Below are positions 44,251-56,856 of a stretch of 64,000 bases of DNA, piece after piece. The notes below the pieces were generated by a model. It saw only the letters and a list, made by a program, of their open reading frames with translations, was not told the DNA's origin and did not search any database. The translations under genes were made by a program, and so were the position numbers. The DNA is from Neoarius graeffei. Its lineage: Eukaryota > Chordata > Actinopteri > Siluriformes > Ariidae. The stretch's first letter is position 1. Each line of letters opens with the position of its first letter. The DNA is taken from positions 67,838,871-67,902,870 of the forward strand of contig NC_083579.1 of assembly GCF_027579695.1 (NCBI RefSeq), read 5' to 3'.

Positions 44251-44576
44251 GTGAGTCCAGTGTCTCTATCAGTCCACATCCGTCTGATAGCCATCTTACA
44301 CTTACATTACAGTCATCATTACAATATCTAATCATACCGGTGTGTCTGCTCCTGTAACTCGCACCAAGGAGGAGGAAGAGGAGGTACAGTAACACGCATG
44401 GCTTTGCTTCTACCGATTAGTTGTGGACTTTATTCTGTAATTTTATACCATGTACTAATATCCGTTGGTCTTTAATGAATTAAAAGGGCTTACATGCCAA
44501 CATCGGATACCCAAAAGTTACTTGGTATAAAGTTACAGTACTTGTGTTGTAAGCCAGGAGATCTCAAACTCTGTAC

Positions 44577-44952
44577 AGTACTTCCATCCATCCATTATCT
44601 GTAGCCGCTTTATCCTGTCCTACAGGGTCGCAGGCAAGCTGGAGCCTATCCCAGCTGACTACGGGCGAAAGGCGGGGTACACCCTGGACAAGTCGCCAGG
44701 TCATCACAGGGCTGACACATAGACACAGACAACCATTCACACTCACATTCACACCTACGCTCAATTTAGAGCCACCAGTTAACCTAACCTGCATGTCTTT
44801 GGACTGTGGGGGAAACCGGAGCACCCAGAGGAAACCCACACGGAGAACACAGGGAGAACATGCAAACTCCGCACAGAAAGGCCCTCGCCTTCGCAAGAAA
44901 GGCCTTCTTGCTGTGAGGCAACAATGCTAACCACTACACCACCGTCCCACCC
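44577..44952 (-). mobile_element. tRNA-derived SINE, (GGAT)n-tail subfamily
   Basis: Minus-strand copy with a CCATCCATCC tail and damage in the head region near 44885-44915. The flanks AGTACTTC and AGTACCTC suggest a short degraded target duplication. Confidence 0.8.
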
Positions 44953-45069
44953 TAGTACCTCTTTAAATGGAAAATAAAAATCCTTAGAATCCATCAGTAC
45001 AGATTAAATAAACTGTTGGAAAAACAAAACATTACAAACATTATTTCAACCTATACAATATTATTATGC

Positions 45070-45560
45070 ATATTTATTGGCACAGGAGACATTTGTGATA
45101 GGAAAGTCCCAGCAAACGTAAGATGTATAAGACAGTAGTGAGACCAGCTGTGATGTACGGATTGGAGACCGTACCCTTAACGAAGAGACAGGAGGCAGAG
45201 TTGGAGGTGGCGGAGTTGAGGAGGTTTGCGATGGGAGTGACGAGGCTGGACAGGATAAGGAACGAGCACATCAGAGGGACAGCACATGTGGAGAGCTTGG
45301 GAATTAAGCTAAGAGAGATGAGACGGAGATGGTACAGGCACATCCTGAGAAGAGATGCAGAGCATGTTGGAAGGAGAATTTTGAGGATGGAGCTGCCAGA
45401 CACACGAAAACGAGGAAGGTCAAAGAGGAGATACATGGATGTGGTGAGAGAGGACATGAAAGTGGCAGGTGTGGTAGAGAAGGATGCGGAAGACAGGGAG
45501 CAATGGAGACGAAAGATCTGCTGTGGCAAACCCTAATTGGGAGCAGCCAGAAGAAGAAGA
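45070..45560 (+). pseudogene. RTE-like LINE reverse-transcriptase C-terminus
   Basis: The frame reads MYKTVVRPAVMYGLET, RQEAELEVAELRR, GVTRLDRIRNEHIRGTAHV and RRRYMDVVREDM-like text, ending CCGKP. This is the conserved end of RTE-type fish LINE proteins. It is followed by a (GAA)n tail. The clade call is from motif memory. Confidence 0.65.
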
Positions 45561-45908
45561 AGATTGGCACCGGAGAGTTGTTTTCATTCATTCATTCATT
45601 CATTCATTTTTAATTTCTGTATGTTCCACCCAATACATTATTCATTAAAACTGTCACTAGAAGCCTATTGACATCATTTATAGGAATAACAACTATGATA
45701 ATATAATTGTGGATTGTAATTTCCACCACTGTAACAAAATCAGAAAATTGCAGACCCCCTGGCTGTGCTTTACAGACCCTACTTTAAGAACCATGACTTT
45801 AGGCTATATAACTTTTAAGTTTTTAGTTCACGTTTATTTACAACCCCAATTCCATAAATTTGGGACATTGTGTAAAACATAAATAAAAAACAGAAGATGA
45901 CAATTTGC

Positions 45909-46265
45909 GGTGGCACGGTGGTGTAGTGGTTAGTGCTGTCGCCTCACAGCAAGAAGGTCCGGGTTCGAGCCCCGTGGCCGGCGAGGGCCTTTCTGTGCGG
46001 AGTTTGCATGTTCTCCCCGTGTCCGCGTGGGTTTCCTCCGGTTTCCCCCACAGTCCAAAGACATGCAGGTTAGGTTAACTGGTGACTCTAAATTGACCGT
46101 AGGTGTGAATGTGAGTGTGAATGGTTGTGTCTCTATGTGTCAGCCCTGCGATGACCTGGTGACTTGTCCAGGGTGTACCCCACCTTTCGCCCGTAGTCAG
46201 CTGGGATAGGCTCCAGCTTGCCCGCGACCCTGTAAAGGATAAGCGGTTACAGATAATGGATGGAT
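45909..46265 (+). mobile_element. tRNA-derived SINE, (GGAT)n-tail subfamily
   Basis: Plus-strand copy with tail GGATGGATG. The target duplication is GACAATTTGC at 45899-45908 and GACTATTTGC at 46266-46275. It sits inside the Tc1-like element. Confidence 0.9.
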
Positions 46266-46585
46266 GACTATTTGCAGATCATCACAAAGACAGCATATTA
46301 AATGTTGAAACTGAGAAATTTTATTGTTTTTTGAAAAAAATATGCTCATTTTGAATTTGATGTCAGCAACACGTTTCAAAAAAGTTGGGAGAGGGGCATG
46401 TTTACCACTGTGTCACATCACCTCTACTTTGAACAATACTCTAAACGTTCGGGAACTGAGGAGACTGATTGCTGTAGTTTTGAAAGAGAAATGTTGGCCC
46501 ATTGTTGCCTGATATACAATTTCAGTTGCTCAACAGTTCAGGGTCTCCTTTGTCGTATTTTGCGCTTCATAATGCACCAAATGTT

Positions 46586-47230
46586 TTAAATGGGAGGCAG
46601 GTCTGGACTGCAGGCAGGCCAGTTTAGCACTCGGACTCTTTTACTACAGAGCCATGCAGTTTCAATATGCGCAGAAAGCGGTTTGGCATTGTCTTGCTGA
46701 AAGAAGGAAGACCTTCCCTGAAAAAGATTTTGTCTGGATGGCAGCATATTGCTGTGAAACGTGTATTTATCATTCAGCATTAATGACGCCTTCCCAGATG
46801 TACAAGCTACCCATGTCATGTGCACTAATGCACCCTCATACCATCACAGATGCTGGCTTTTGAACTGTGCACTGATAACAAGCCGGATGGTCCCTCTCCT
46901 CTTTAGCCTGGAGGACGTGGTGTCCGTGATTCCTAAAAAGAATTTCTACTTTTGATTCGTCAGACCTCGGGATTTTCTACTTCGCCTCAGTCCATCGCCA
47001 ATTTTCTACTTCGCCTCAGTCCATCGTAAAAGAGCTCGGGCCCAGAGAAGGTGGCGATGTTTCTGGATATTGTTTATATCTGGTTTTAACTTGCATTTGT
47101 GGATGCAGTAATGAACTGTTTTCACAGACGATGGTTTTCTGAAGTGTTCCTGAGCCCATACAGTGATTTCCACTACAGACACTTGTCTGCTTTTAACGCA
47201 GTGTCTCTTGAGGGCCTGAAGATCAGGCAT
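46586..47230 (-). pseudogene. Broken Tc1-like transposase
   Basis: Minus-strand fragments show an N-terminal helix-turn-helix region (VVEITVWAQEHFRKPSSVKTV) near 47150 and, after frameshifts, the catalytic text FFQQDNAKPLSAH and NWPACSPDLPPI near 46600-46700. Stops and shifts separate the pieces, so it is inactive. Confidence 0.75.
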
Positions 47231-47766
47231 CCAATGTCAGTTTTCAGCCTTGTCTCTCACATACAGAGATTTCTCCAGATTCTCTGAATCTTTTAATGAT
47301 ATTATGGACCATAGATGATGTGATCTCCAAATTCTTTGCAGTTTTACATTGCGGAACGTTATTCTTAAATTGTTGCACTGTTTGCCCACGCAGTCTTTCA
47401 CAGAGCGGTGAACCCCTCCCTATCTTTACTTCTGAGAGACTCCGCCTCTCTGGGATGCTCTTTTAATACCCAATCAGGTTACTGACCTGTTGCCAATTAA
47501 CCTAATTAGTTTTTTTTCCTCGCGTTACACAACTTTTTCAGTCTTTCATTGCCCCGTCCCAACATTTTTGAAACGTTGCTGACATCAAATTAAAAATGAA
47601 CATATATTTTGCAAAAAACAATAAAATTTCTCGGTTTCAACATTTGATACGTTGTCTTTGTACTATTTTCAGTGGAATATAGGGTTTCCACGATTTGCAA
47701 ATCGTCATATTCTGTTTTATATTTACGTTTTACACAGTGTCCCAAATTTATGGAATTGGGATTGTA

Positions 47767-49650
47767 CACAGCGTGAACATGTGTATATATTTTGAGCTCA
47801 CCATAGGAGCATTGTAAACCAAGTATTATTTGGATTGTGGATCATGATAATCATATGAGTGTATCATCACAACAGTGCTGGGGGTTTTTAAGCACCATGT
47901 GCACCTATTGGCCACTTTATTAGACACGCCTTAGTACTACTGCTACTCGTAATGCATTATACATATAGTGCCTGTAAATTTAAAGCAGCTCAATTTATAC
48001 AGTACAGTGAAAGAGTAGAGATTATTTTTCTGTGCACAATTTGTGTTAATCATCCTCTCGCCCAGCAATGCCACGATACCTGATACACTTGTACCACAGC
48101 AACACACACTAACATGTCAGTGTTACAGCCGAGAATGATTCACCACCCAAATAAAATCTGCGTAGTGCTAGTTTTATGGTGTTTGTTTGATGTTCGATGG
48201 TGTTTGTACAAAATTTGTTAGCCCGCGTCTAGCCAGACCATCAATGGAAAAATATATCGATTGGTGGTCTAGGTACAGCTGGACGAACAAAATTTGTATA
48301 AAAACAGATGTGCTAGGAGGTAAACATGATCAAAGGGCTAATGAGTGTAAATACCAGGTAGGTATATATCTGATTGACAAAATTGAGTGCATACGATAAC
48401 ATTGCAAAAGAATTTAATTCCTGCATTATGTCACATTTAATGATGTTGCAGAGATTAACACAGATCTGATTCCGACAAAGATCTTTCCTCCTGCTGTGTG
48501 CTTTTTGTACTGTTAATCTGCAGTCATTTATCTTCATAGCTCCAGTGTAGCAGTCTTGCATCAACACAATGGCATCTACAGTATGGAGGTTTTGGTTTGT
48601 CCTCGGTAGTAATGAGAGCTCTACATGGACTGGCTTTTCTCCACTAAAAATTCCAGCAATGTTTTTTCCCCCCTTCTATAAACTTCCTAAATTAGACTAA
48701 CTTTCCTGATACAAAAACATGATTCTCGTGCCCTCTATGACCTTCCATCTAGATTAAATACATTTTTGGGGTCTTGTGTGACCGGGCCAGTTGTGGGTCA
48801 GTTTTAAACGCTGCTGTTCTAAAAATATATTTGCATCAAATATGTTCCATTTTTGACTTCCATGAAGTATTTTGGCAAGACAGGCAATAGTGGCGCTACA
48901 GTCCATTCTCACATTAATCTATGGATAGCACATTATTGAGAGCGAGCTCATGTTCATGCGAGGCTATTTGTCATTTTGAAAAGCTCTGGAAATGCTTGTT
49001 ACAGTATGACAGTAAAAATCTCATTCTGAAGTGTTGTGTTAACTGCTCATCTGACACGCATTACAGGAAACCGATACGCTTTCATTTTAACCAGTAATTT
49101 AGTCCAGATGTGCTTGTTTTATTGGCACCTCTATTTTTTTTGTTTGCTCCCGTGCATTAGTGTAACATAAACTAAACAGAAATCAAATCAAAACCCACAT
49201 TTCCACTTTCTGTGCACTTTATCTATAACCACAATCAACAATGACGTCATGACCGTGCAGTCTGGAATTGCACTACAAAGATATTATGCTTATTGGAGGA
49301 TGGTATGGTGGAGCAGCAGGTAGCATTGCCATCTCACAGCGCCAGGGTCTTTGGTTGGATCCTGAGCTCAGGTTACTGTCTGGGCGCCAATAGATGTTCT
49401 ACTGGTGTGTGTGTGTGTGTGTTTCCTCTGGGTACTCCGGTTTCATTCCACCTTCGAAAAACATGCTGGTAGGTGGACTGGCTACAGTTAAGTGCCCCAA
49501 GATTGAGATGGACTAACATCCCGTCCAGAGTTCCTGGATAGGCTCGAGATCCATCACAACCCTGACCAGGATATAGCGCTTACTAAAAATAAATGAATGA
49601 AATACTCATGGGGAAACAAACCAAAACCATGTATCTGGAGTTAATTCACC
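47767..49650. other. Possible ift43 intron or flank, no exon recognised
   Basis: Mostly unique sequence. A degraded SINE relative (GGTATGGTGGAGCAGCAGG onward) lies at about 49300-49595. Around 47905 the text TATTGGCCACTTTATTAGAC resembles Tc1-like termini. Confidence 0.4.
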
Positions 49651-51159
49651 ATCTCATGCAGGCTTGTAGTACTTGAGTCCAGGACTCAGACTAGAGTCTG
49701 ATTCGTGCCCTAATTTTAAGGACTCGTGACTTGACTTGGACTTGAACACTGATGACTCGGACTTGTGCATTAACTGCATTCGGACTCGTAAATTGGAGAT
49801 GAGGACTCAGATTTTTTCTTTATTTTTCTGTAACATGCCATAATAATTTGGCATAAAATATTTATATCTACATTCATTTTGTGCAAGAGAATGCACACTG
49901 ACCTGTTCATACGTCATGTTCAGGAACAAACTAACGTTAATGGCGCTAAAATGCCTGGAGAGAACGCCCCTAGGATTGTCCACTTTGCTTATACAGACTT
50001 CTCGTGCAGTGGGGAAAAAAATGCACTGCTACAGTTAGGTCCATAAATATTTGGACAGAGGCAACATTTGTCTAATTTTGGTTCTGTACATTACCACAAT
50101 GAATTTTGAACAAAACAATTCAGATGCAGTTGAAGTGCAGACTTTCAGCTTTAATTCAGTTGGTTGAACAAAATGATTGCATAAACATGTGAGGAACTAA
50201 AGCATTTTTTAAACACAATCCCTTCATTTCAGGGGCTCAAAAGTAATTGGACAAATTAAATAATTGTAAATAAAATGTGGGTGGTAGAAATGGGCAACTG
50301 GACTTGCTTGAAGATTCTTGAAAACGTTTCACCTCTCGTCCAAAAGGCTTCCTCAGTTCTGTCTGACTAATAGGGAGTATCAGATATTTATCCTCTCCTG
50401 GATCAGAATCAGAATTCTGATGACCAGCTCATCTAAGGTGTCACTGAGGCATCATGTTGGTGTGGGTCACTGGAGGCTGGGTGTGAACAGCGAGTCATTA
50501 GGGTGATCAAAGGATTGTCCGTTAGGGTGATCAATGGCAATCTGACTCTCTGTCCTCCTGTGAGTCACTGAAAACAGCTGGGTCCTGGCGTACACCCAGC
50601 CGTCTGGGAAGAGTGTCCAATACCGCCTTGTAGATGGTTGACAAATGATGTCTTAGACCCCCACCTCTGTTCAGTGATGGCTGTTCCAGGTTGACAAAAA
50701 TGGCTTCTTTAACTCCTCGCTCATACCAACGATCCTCTCTGGCTAAAATGCGTACATTACAATCCTGAAATGAGTGTCCTTTGTTGTTAAGATGAATGTA
50801 GACAGCCGAGTCCTGGCCTGAGGAGCTGGCTCTCCTGTGTTGGGCCAAGCGCCTGTATGGACCCTTTTCACGTGACGTCACGACAAACGCGGCTGCCATT
50901 TTGGACGTGTACTACCAGTAGTTTACCACAGCCAACATTGAGGAACGGCAGCAAAGAAAGTTTTTACTTTCAGCAAGACTTCCATCATGCCACTATATTG
51001 TTGTGCACCTGGATGTAGTAACCATCAACAAACAAGGCAAGGTTTATCATTTTATCGGATCCCGACGGAGAAGATGGATAGCGGCCATTAACAGATTGGC
51101 AGCCCTCGGCATACCAACGCTTGTGTAGTGACCACTTTGTTGGAGGTAAGACGAATAAA

Positions 51160-51967
51160 GGCCCAATCCCAATTCTAATTTCTACCCCTCCCCCTCCCCC
51201 TTCCCCTCCGCCTTCCCCTTGGCCCTTCCCCTTGAAACTGAGCTACAAGGGATAGGGCTTGAAATTCAACCCTTACGTATTGGGATAGCCCTTCAACGAT
51301 CGCATACGTCATCGCGTACCTCCGTCAGCGTTTACGTTAGCAAAACGCGACCAAATGCGTCATTGGCTGCGACCAGCCGCTACAGTCAGAGCCAGAAATC
51401 TCTGCTGGCAGGGTGTGATTTGTTAACTAACACCACTGAATGGGATATCTTTGGCGCTTCGTGCACCACATCCGACAGAATGAGGTGTCAGAACACTCAT
51501 GTAAACAATAAAAGCGAGAATAACAGAACAAAACGTATGCAGTAAAGCAACCGAAAACAATACTCACTCCCAAAGCTTTTTAGCAGCAGCTTGGATTTCA
51601 GAAATCGCTGCTCATTCTCAGCTCGAAAGCGAATCAAGCGGCGTGTTTCCTCTGGATAACAACTTAAAACATGTAAATAATGGAGAAAATACATTTATGA
51701 CAATCTTTCGCCGCGGGAACCGCCATCTTTCTGAAATCCGCATGAAATCTCGCTGAAATCCGCATGGCATTGTGGGAAATCACTCAAACCCCTTCGTTCG
51801 GAGTCAGCTCCAGGAAAATCTCCGTTTGGAGGGGTACAGAAGCCCTCCCCCTTCCCCTACCCCTCCGCGTTAACTGGGATTGGGATACCCCTACCCCTTC
51901 ACGTGAACGCGCAAAATGGAGGGGAAGGGCCAAGGGGTTGGTCCAAGGGGTGAAATGGGATTCGGCC
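51160..51967. mobile_element. PIF/Harbinger-like element, innermost level
   Basis: The ends GGCCCAATCCCAATTC and, inverted, GGCCGAATCCCATTTC are flanked by AAA at 51157-51159 and 51968-51970. ISL2EU-like copy 1 shows the uninterrupted site as GAATAAAATTAG. A 3-bp duplication and a Myb/SANT-like exon suggest PIF/Harbinger. Confidence 0.65.
51568..51651 (-). pseudogene. Myb/SANT-like exon in Harbinger-like element
   Basis: Bounded by the acceptor TTATCCAG and the donor GTGAGT, the minus-strand exon reads ETRRLIRFRAENEQRFLKSK. This resembles the Myb/SANT DNA-binding partner protein of Harbinger transposons. Neighbouring exons were not located. Confidence 0.45.
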
Positions 51968-52266
51968 AAAATTAGCCAGAAAAGGCATTACATTGCTGTT
52001 AACATTCTGTGGCGGCGAGTGTGTAACCAAATAGGCTAAAATAACCCATTGTAACCTCTTTGTTCTTCTGTAGTAGCTATTGTTGACTAGCTAATGTCAA
52101 CAACATAGTAGCTGGTATGTTACTGTAGCAATGTTTACGTTCAGTCATTTGGATGACTGTTAAAACCTTTCAGTCTCAAGTTTTTCCTTTACTGTATTTA
52201 CTAGTTTACTGTAATTATGATCCAGCCGCTATTTACACCGGATCCAGTGTAAATAGCTGCCGGAGC

Positions 52267-52595
52267 CAACGTCCGAGGTTCCGGAACGCGCTCCGGCTTG
52301 CTCTCCCTCAAATTAAGCAGTGCACGCCGGCTTGCTCTCCCTCAAATTAAGCAGTGCACGCCGGCTTGCTCCCGGAGTGCTCCGGCCGAGGTTCCCCTCA
52401 AATTAAGCAGCGCGCGCCGGCTTGCTCCCGGAGTGCTCCGGCCGAGGTTCCGGAGCACACTCCGTCCGAGGTTGCCCTCAAATTAAGCAGCGCGCTCCGG
52501 GTTGCTCTGGAGCAAGCCAGAGCGCGCTCCGTAACCTCGGCCGGAGCACTCCTGGAGCAAGCCGGAGCGCGCTCCAGAACCTCGGACGTTGGCGT
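52267..52595. repeat. GC-rich foldback minisatellite
   Basis: The ends CCAACGTCCGAGGTTCCGGA and its near-inverse (AACCTCGGACGTTGG) bracket several copies of CCTCAAATTAAGCAG(C/T)GC and GCCGGCTTGCTC. It is both tandemly repeated and palindromic, and is absent from ISL2EU-like copy 1. Confidence 0.8.
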
Positions 52596-52599
52596 GTAT

Positions 52600-52901
52600 G
52601 TGTATGGCGATGGGTTTTTAACGACATAGGTATACAGATCATGTGGGCCGAAGTCAGGTAAAGACGAGCGCTTCGTGTACTTCCGTACGTCAGTGAACAA
52701 TCCTGGTGGAAGCAGGTAAACGTCGTTCTCTAAGCCTGCTAACCTCAATTTTTGCAAATACCTCTCCCTCTGCTCGCCCTGTAAATGCCCTACGTCGCTG
52801 GATAGTGAAGGTGTTTTCTGCATCTCGCTCCTTTTTCTTTTATGTTTTTCATTTGTCGCCTTCCTCGCATTCAAACTGATTCGAGCCGAAGTCCGCTACA
52901 T
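52600..52901 (-). pseudogene. YqaJ-family-like 5' exon, broken copy
   Basis: It matches the exon at 31395-31817 (LQKLRLAGLENDVYLLPP, PDFGPHDLYTYVV). Here the ATG at 52901 is followed immediately by TAG, and the 3' part is replaced by the GC-rich foldback. Confidence 0.55.
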
Positions 52902-54407
52902 GTCCAAAATGGCGGTCGCGTTTACGAAGGTCACGTGACTGAAAAGGGTCTATAGCGGTTGTTTGGTCTCACCAATATACGAATCTGTGCAATTCTCACT
53001 GCACTGAATTGCATACACTACGTTGTCCTGTTTGTGTCTGGGTATTCTGTCCTTAGGGTGGACCAGTTTCTGCTTCAGGGTGTTGCTGGGTCTGAAATGT
53101 ACCGGAATGTTGTGTTTGTAGAAGATTCTCCTGAGTTTCTCAGATAGACCAGAAATGTAGGGAATGACAATGTTCTTGCGTTTGTTCCTGTTATCATCCT
53201 TGTCAGTTATGTTCCTTTTTATGCTCTTTAGGAAAGCCCAGTTGGGATAACCGCAATTCTGAAGTGCTTCCTTGATATGATTCTGCTCCTTCTCTTTTCC
53301 CTCTAATGTTGTAGGAATGTTCTGAGCCCTGTGTTGCAAGGTCCTAATGACCCCCAATTTATGTTCCAGTGGGTGGTGAGAGTCGAAAAGTCTGTGTGTG
53401 TGGGTTTCCGGTAGACCTCGATACTAAGGCTTCTGTCTTGTCTAATGTGTACATCACAATCCAAGAAGGCTAGATTATTCCCACTGACATCCTCCCGAGT
53501 GAAGTTGATGTTGCTATCCACTGCATTGATGTGTTTCGAGAAAGCTTCCACCTCCTGGATTTTGATTTTAACCCAGGTATCATCCACGTATCTAAACCAA
53601 TGGCTGGGAGCAACTCCTGCAAAAGTGGTCAAAGCTATATGTTCCACTTCCTCCATGTATAAATTGGCCACAATAGGGGACAGTGGTGATCCCATGGCTC
53701 ATCCATGCTTCTGTCTGTAGAAACTTTCATTAAACTGGAAATAAGTGGTAGTCAGGCAGAGGTCAAGCAGGGTGCAAATCTGATCCGTGGTGAGTTTCGT
53801 TCTATCCAGTAAGGAGCTATCCTGAAGGAGTCGTTTTCTTACAGATTCGACTGCTTCTGTGGTGGGAATGCAGATAAACAGAGAAGTGACATCGTAGGAA
53901 ACCATGGTTTCATATGAATCTAGTTTGAGGTCTGCAACTTTAGAAGCAAATTCTTGGGAATTTTTGACATGATGTGGTGTATTCCCAACCAGAGGAGCCA
54001 AGATGGTGGCTAAGTGTTTAGCAATGTTATATGTGACCGAGTTTATACTGCTGATAATAGGTCTGAGAGGAGCTCCTTCTTTGTGAATCTTGGGGAGTCC
54101 GTATATGAGAGGCACGGCTTCCCCAGGGTACAATCTGTAGTAAAGAGATCGGTTGATGGCTTGGTCCTTTTCTAGTTGTTGCAAACAGCTAACAACTTTC
54201 CTTTTGTAACCACTTGTGGGGTCCCTCCTCAATGTTTCATAAGTGGTTGTATCACTGAGGAGACTGGTCATCCTGGAGTGGTAGTCCGCTGTATTTAGCA
54301 CCACTGTGCATCTCCCTTTGTCAGCAGGAAGGATGGTGATGTTCCGGTCTCGTTGAAGCACTGTAAGAGCCCTCGTTTCTTGGCTGGTGAGGTTGGAGGG
54401 GGGTGCT

Positions 54408-56856
54408 GGTGCGGGAGTATGAGAAGTGTTCCAGAAAACTGGCAGACTACAGAAACCACCTGTGTTTTAACCTGAGATGCCGACAATCCAACATTATCTC
54501 CACTAGCCTACGCCTATTTTCAACGGTTAAAGGACACAGAGCTGAGATAATCCTGCAGAAAGCCCAGAAGCAGCTTCTCAATGAGAGAGTGAGACAAGTA
54601 CATTTCACCATCGATGCTCTCCAGAACAAGACTAAACTGAGGTTTGAGGAGTTGACAGCCCTTCTTCCCAGTGAAGTTTTGGAACGAGTCTCTGATCTCA
54701 CTGAGAAGGCACAGCTTTCACAACACACCAAAGGTAAGGAACGACAGATGCGCAAATTTCAAAAATTGCTGTCTAAAACCACCTCCTCTGACAAGACAGA
54801 AGGGCTGTCTTGGAGGAAGAAATCTGACTAGGCTACACCACCAGACATAGAAGAGAAATGGGTGAAGAACTTATCCGACAGGGTACTCACCCAACCAGAG
54901 AGAGATGTCTTATCCAAGGGTCTTAACTTTGCAGTTTCACCTGAGCAGATACCGGTAGTAGAACTCATCACAGCCACAGAGACAGCCATCAGGAACAACA
55001 ACCTGACCAACACGGAGTCAGAACAACTTAGACTGAAGATATCAGCTGCTCTATCCAGTGCTAAAGCACCCCCCTCCAACCTCACCAGCCAAGAAACGAG
55101 GGCTCTTACAGTGCTTCAACGAGACTGGAACATCACCATCCTTCCTGCTGACAAAGGGAGATGCACAGTGGTTCTAAATACAGCAGACTACCACTCCAGG
55201 ATGACCAGTCTCCTCAGTGATACAACCACTTATGAAACATTGAGGAGGGACCCCACAAGTGGTTACAAAAGGAAAGTTGTTAGCTGTTTGCAACAACTAG
55301 AAAAGGACCAAGCCATCAACCGATCTCTTTACTACAAATTGTACCCTGGGGAAGCCGTGCCTCTCATATACGGACTCCCCAAGATTCACAAAGAAGGAGC
55401 TCCTCTCAGACCTATTATCAGCAGTATAAACTCGGTCACATATAACATTGCTAAACACTTAGCCACCATCTTGGCTCCTCTGGTTGGGAATACACCATAT
55501 CATGTCAAAAATTCCCAAGAATTTGCTTCTAAAGTTGCAGACCTCAAACTAGATTCAGATGAAACCATGGTTTCCTACGATGTCACTTCTCTGTTCACCT
55601 GCATTCCCACCACAGAAGCAGTCGAATCTGTAAGAAAACGACTCCTTCAGGATAGCTCCTTACTGGATAGAACGAAACTCACCATGGATCAGATTTGCAC
55701 CCTGTTTGACCTCTGCCTGACTACCACTTATTTCCAGTTTAATGAAAGTTTCTACAGACAGAAGCATGGATGCGCCATGGGATCACCACTGTCCCCTATT
55801 GTGGCCAATTTATACATGGAGGAAGTGGAACATATAGCTTTGACCACTTTTGCAGGAGTTGCTCCCAGCCATTGGTTTAGATACGTGGATGATACCTGGG
55901 TTAAAATCAAAATCCAGGAGGTGGAAGCTTTCTCGAAACACATCAATGCAGTGGATAGCAACATCAACTTCACTCGGGAGGATGTCAGTGGGAATAATCT
56001 AGCCTTCTTGGATTGTGATGTACACATTAGACAAGACAGAAGCCTTAGTATCGAGGTCTACCGGAAACCCACACACACAGACCAGTACCTACTTTTCGAC
56101 TCTCACCACCCACTGGAACATAAATTGGGGGTCATTAGGACCTTGCAACACAGGGCTCAGAACATTCCTACAACATTAGAGGGAAAAGAGAAGGAGCAGA
56201 ATCATATCAAGGAAGCACTTCAGAATTGCGGTTATCCCAACTGGGCTTTCCTAAAGAGCATAAAAAGGAACATAACTGACAAGGATGATAACAGGAACAA
56301 ACGCAAGAACATTGTCATTCCCTACATTTCTGGTCTATCTGAGAAACTCAGGAGAATCTTCTACAAACACAACATTCCGGTACATTTCAGACCCAGCAAC
56401 ACCCTGAAGCAGAAACTGGTCCACCCTAAGGACAGAATACCCAGACACAAACAGGACAACGTAGTGTATGCAATTCAGTGCAGTGAGAATTGCACGGATT
56501 CGTATATTGGTGAGACCAAACAACCGCTATACAGGCGCTTGGCCCAACACAGGAGAGCCAGCTCCTCAGGCCAGGCCTCGGCTGTCTACATTCATCTTAA
56601 CAACAAAGGACACTCATTTCAGGATTGTAATGTACGCATTTTAGCCAGAGAGGATCGTTGGTATGAGCGAGGAGTTAAAGAAGCCATTTTTGTCAACCTG
56701 GAACAGCCATCACTGAACAGAGGTGGGGGTCTAAGACATCATTTGTCAACCATCTACAAGGCGGTATTGGACACTCTTCCCAGACGGCTGGGTGTACGCC
56801 AGGACCCAGCTGTTTTCAGTGACTCACAGGAGGACAGAGAGTCAGATTGCCATTGA
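54408..56856 (+). pseudogene. Penelope-like reverse transcriptase / GIY-YIG polyprotein, one stop
   Basis: One plus-strand frame of about 816 codons is broken only by TAG at 54829-54831; the 3' part is open for 665 codons from 54862. Its 5' end has no ATG and appears truncated at the inverted junction. In order: a coiled, basic N-terminal region; reverse-transcriptase motifs PADKGRCTVV, YGLPKIHKEGAPLRPIIS, SYDVTSLFTCIP (motif A), CAMGSPLSPIVANLY (motif B) and RYVDDTW (motif C, about 55879); then a linker; then the GIY-YIG endonuclease with VYAIQCSE and SYIGETKQPLYRRL (about 56465-56540), HSFQD and a catalytic-type Glu in VKEAIFVNLEQP. Penelope-like elements nick DNA with the GIY-YIG domain and prime reverse transcription there. 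Only one disabling change is visible, so the copy is young. Confidence 0.92.

Larger units (their letters stand above)
45841..47764 (-). mobile_element. Tc1-like transposon carrying a SINE
   Basis: The ends CAACCCCAATTCCATAAATT and, inverted, CAATCCCAATTCCATAAATT are flanked by TA at 45839-45840 and 47765-47766. It carries a broken minus-strand transposase and a SINE near its left end. Confidence 0.88.
50859..52951. mobile_element. ISL2EU-like derivative, copy 2, fourth level
   Basis: The ends GGACCCTTTTCACGTGAC and, inverted, AGACCCTTTTCAGTCAC are flanked by AT at 50857-50858 and 52952-52953; a TAT reading is also possible. The intact right arm of the Penelope-like element shows the empty site as CTGTATAGCG. 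It is closely related to 30635-31867. Its THAP exon (from 50988) has an 11-bp deletion. It contains a Harbinger-like element and a GC-rich foldback repeat. Confidence 0.75.
50278..54407 (-). pseudogene. Inverted, 5'-truncated Penelope-like copy
   Basis: Starting within the reverse-transcriptase ORF at 54407, the minus strand repeats the right arm (YGLPKIHKEGAPLRP, GSPLSPIVANLYMEE, FRYVDDTW) and the GIY-YIG region. An 11-bp deletion near 53385 shifts the frame (PTHTDFSTLTTHW in place of PTHTDQYLLFDSHH). The foreign insert 50859-52951 splits it just after the SYIGETKQPL motif, within the GIY-YIG domain. Confidence 0.9.
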
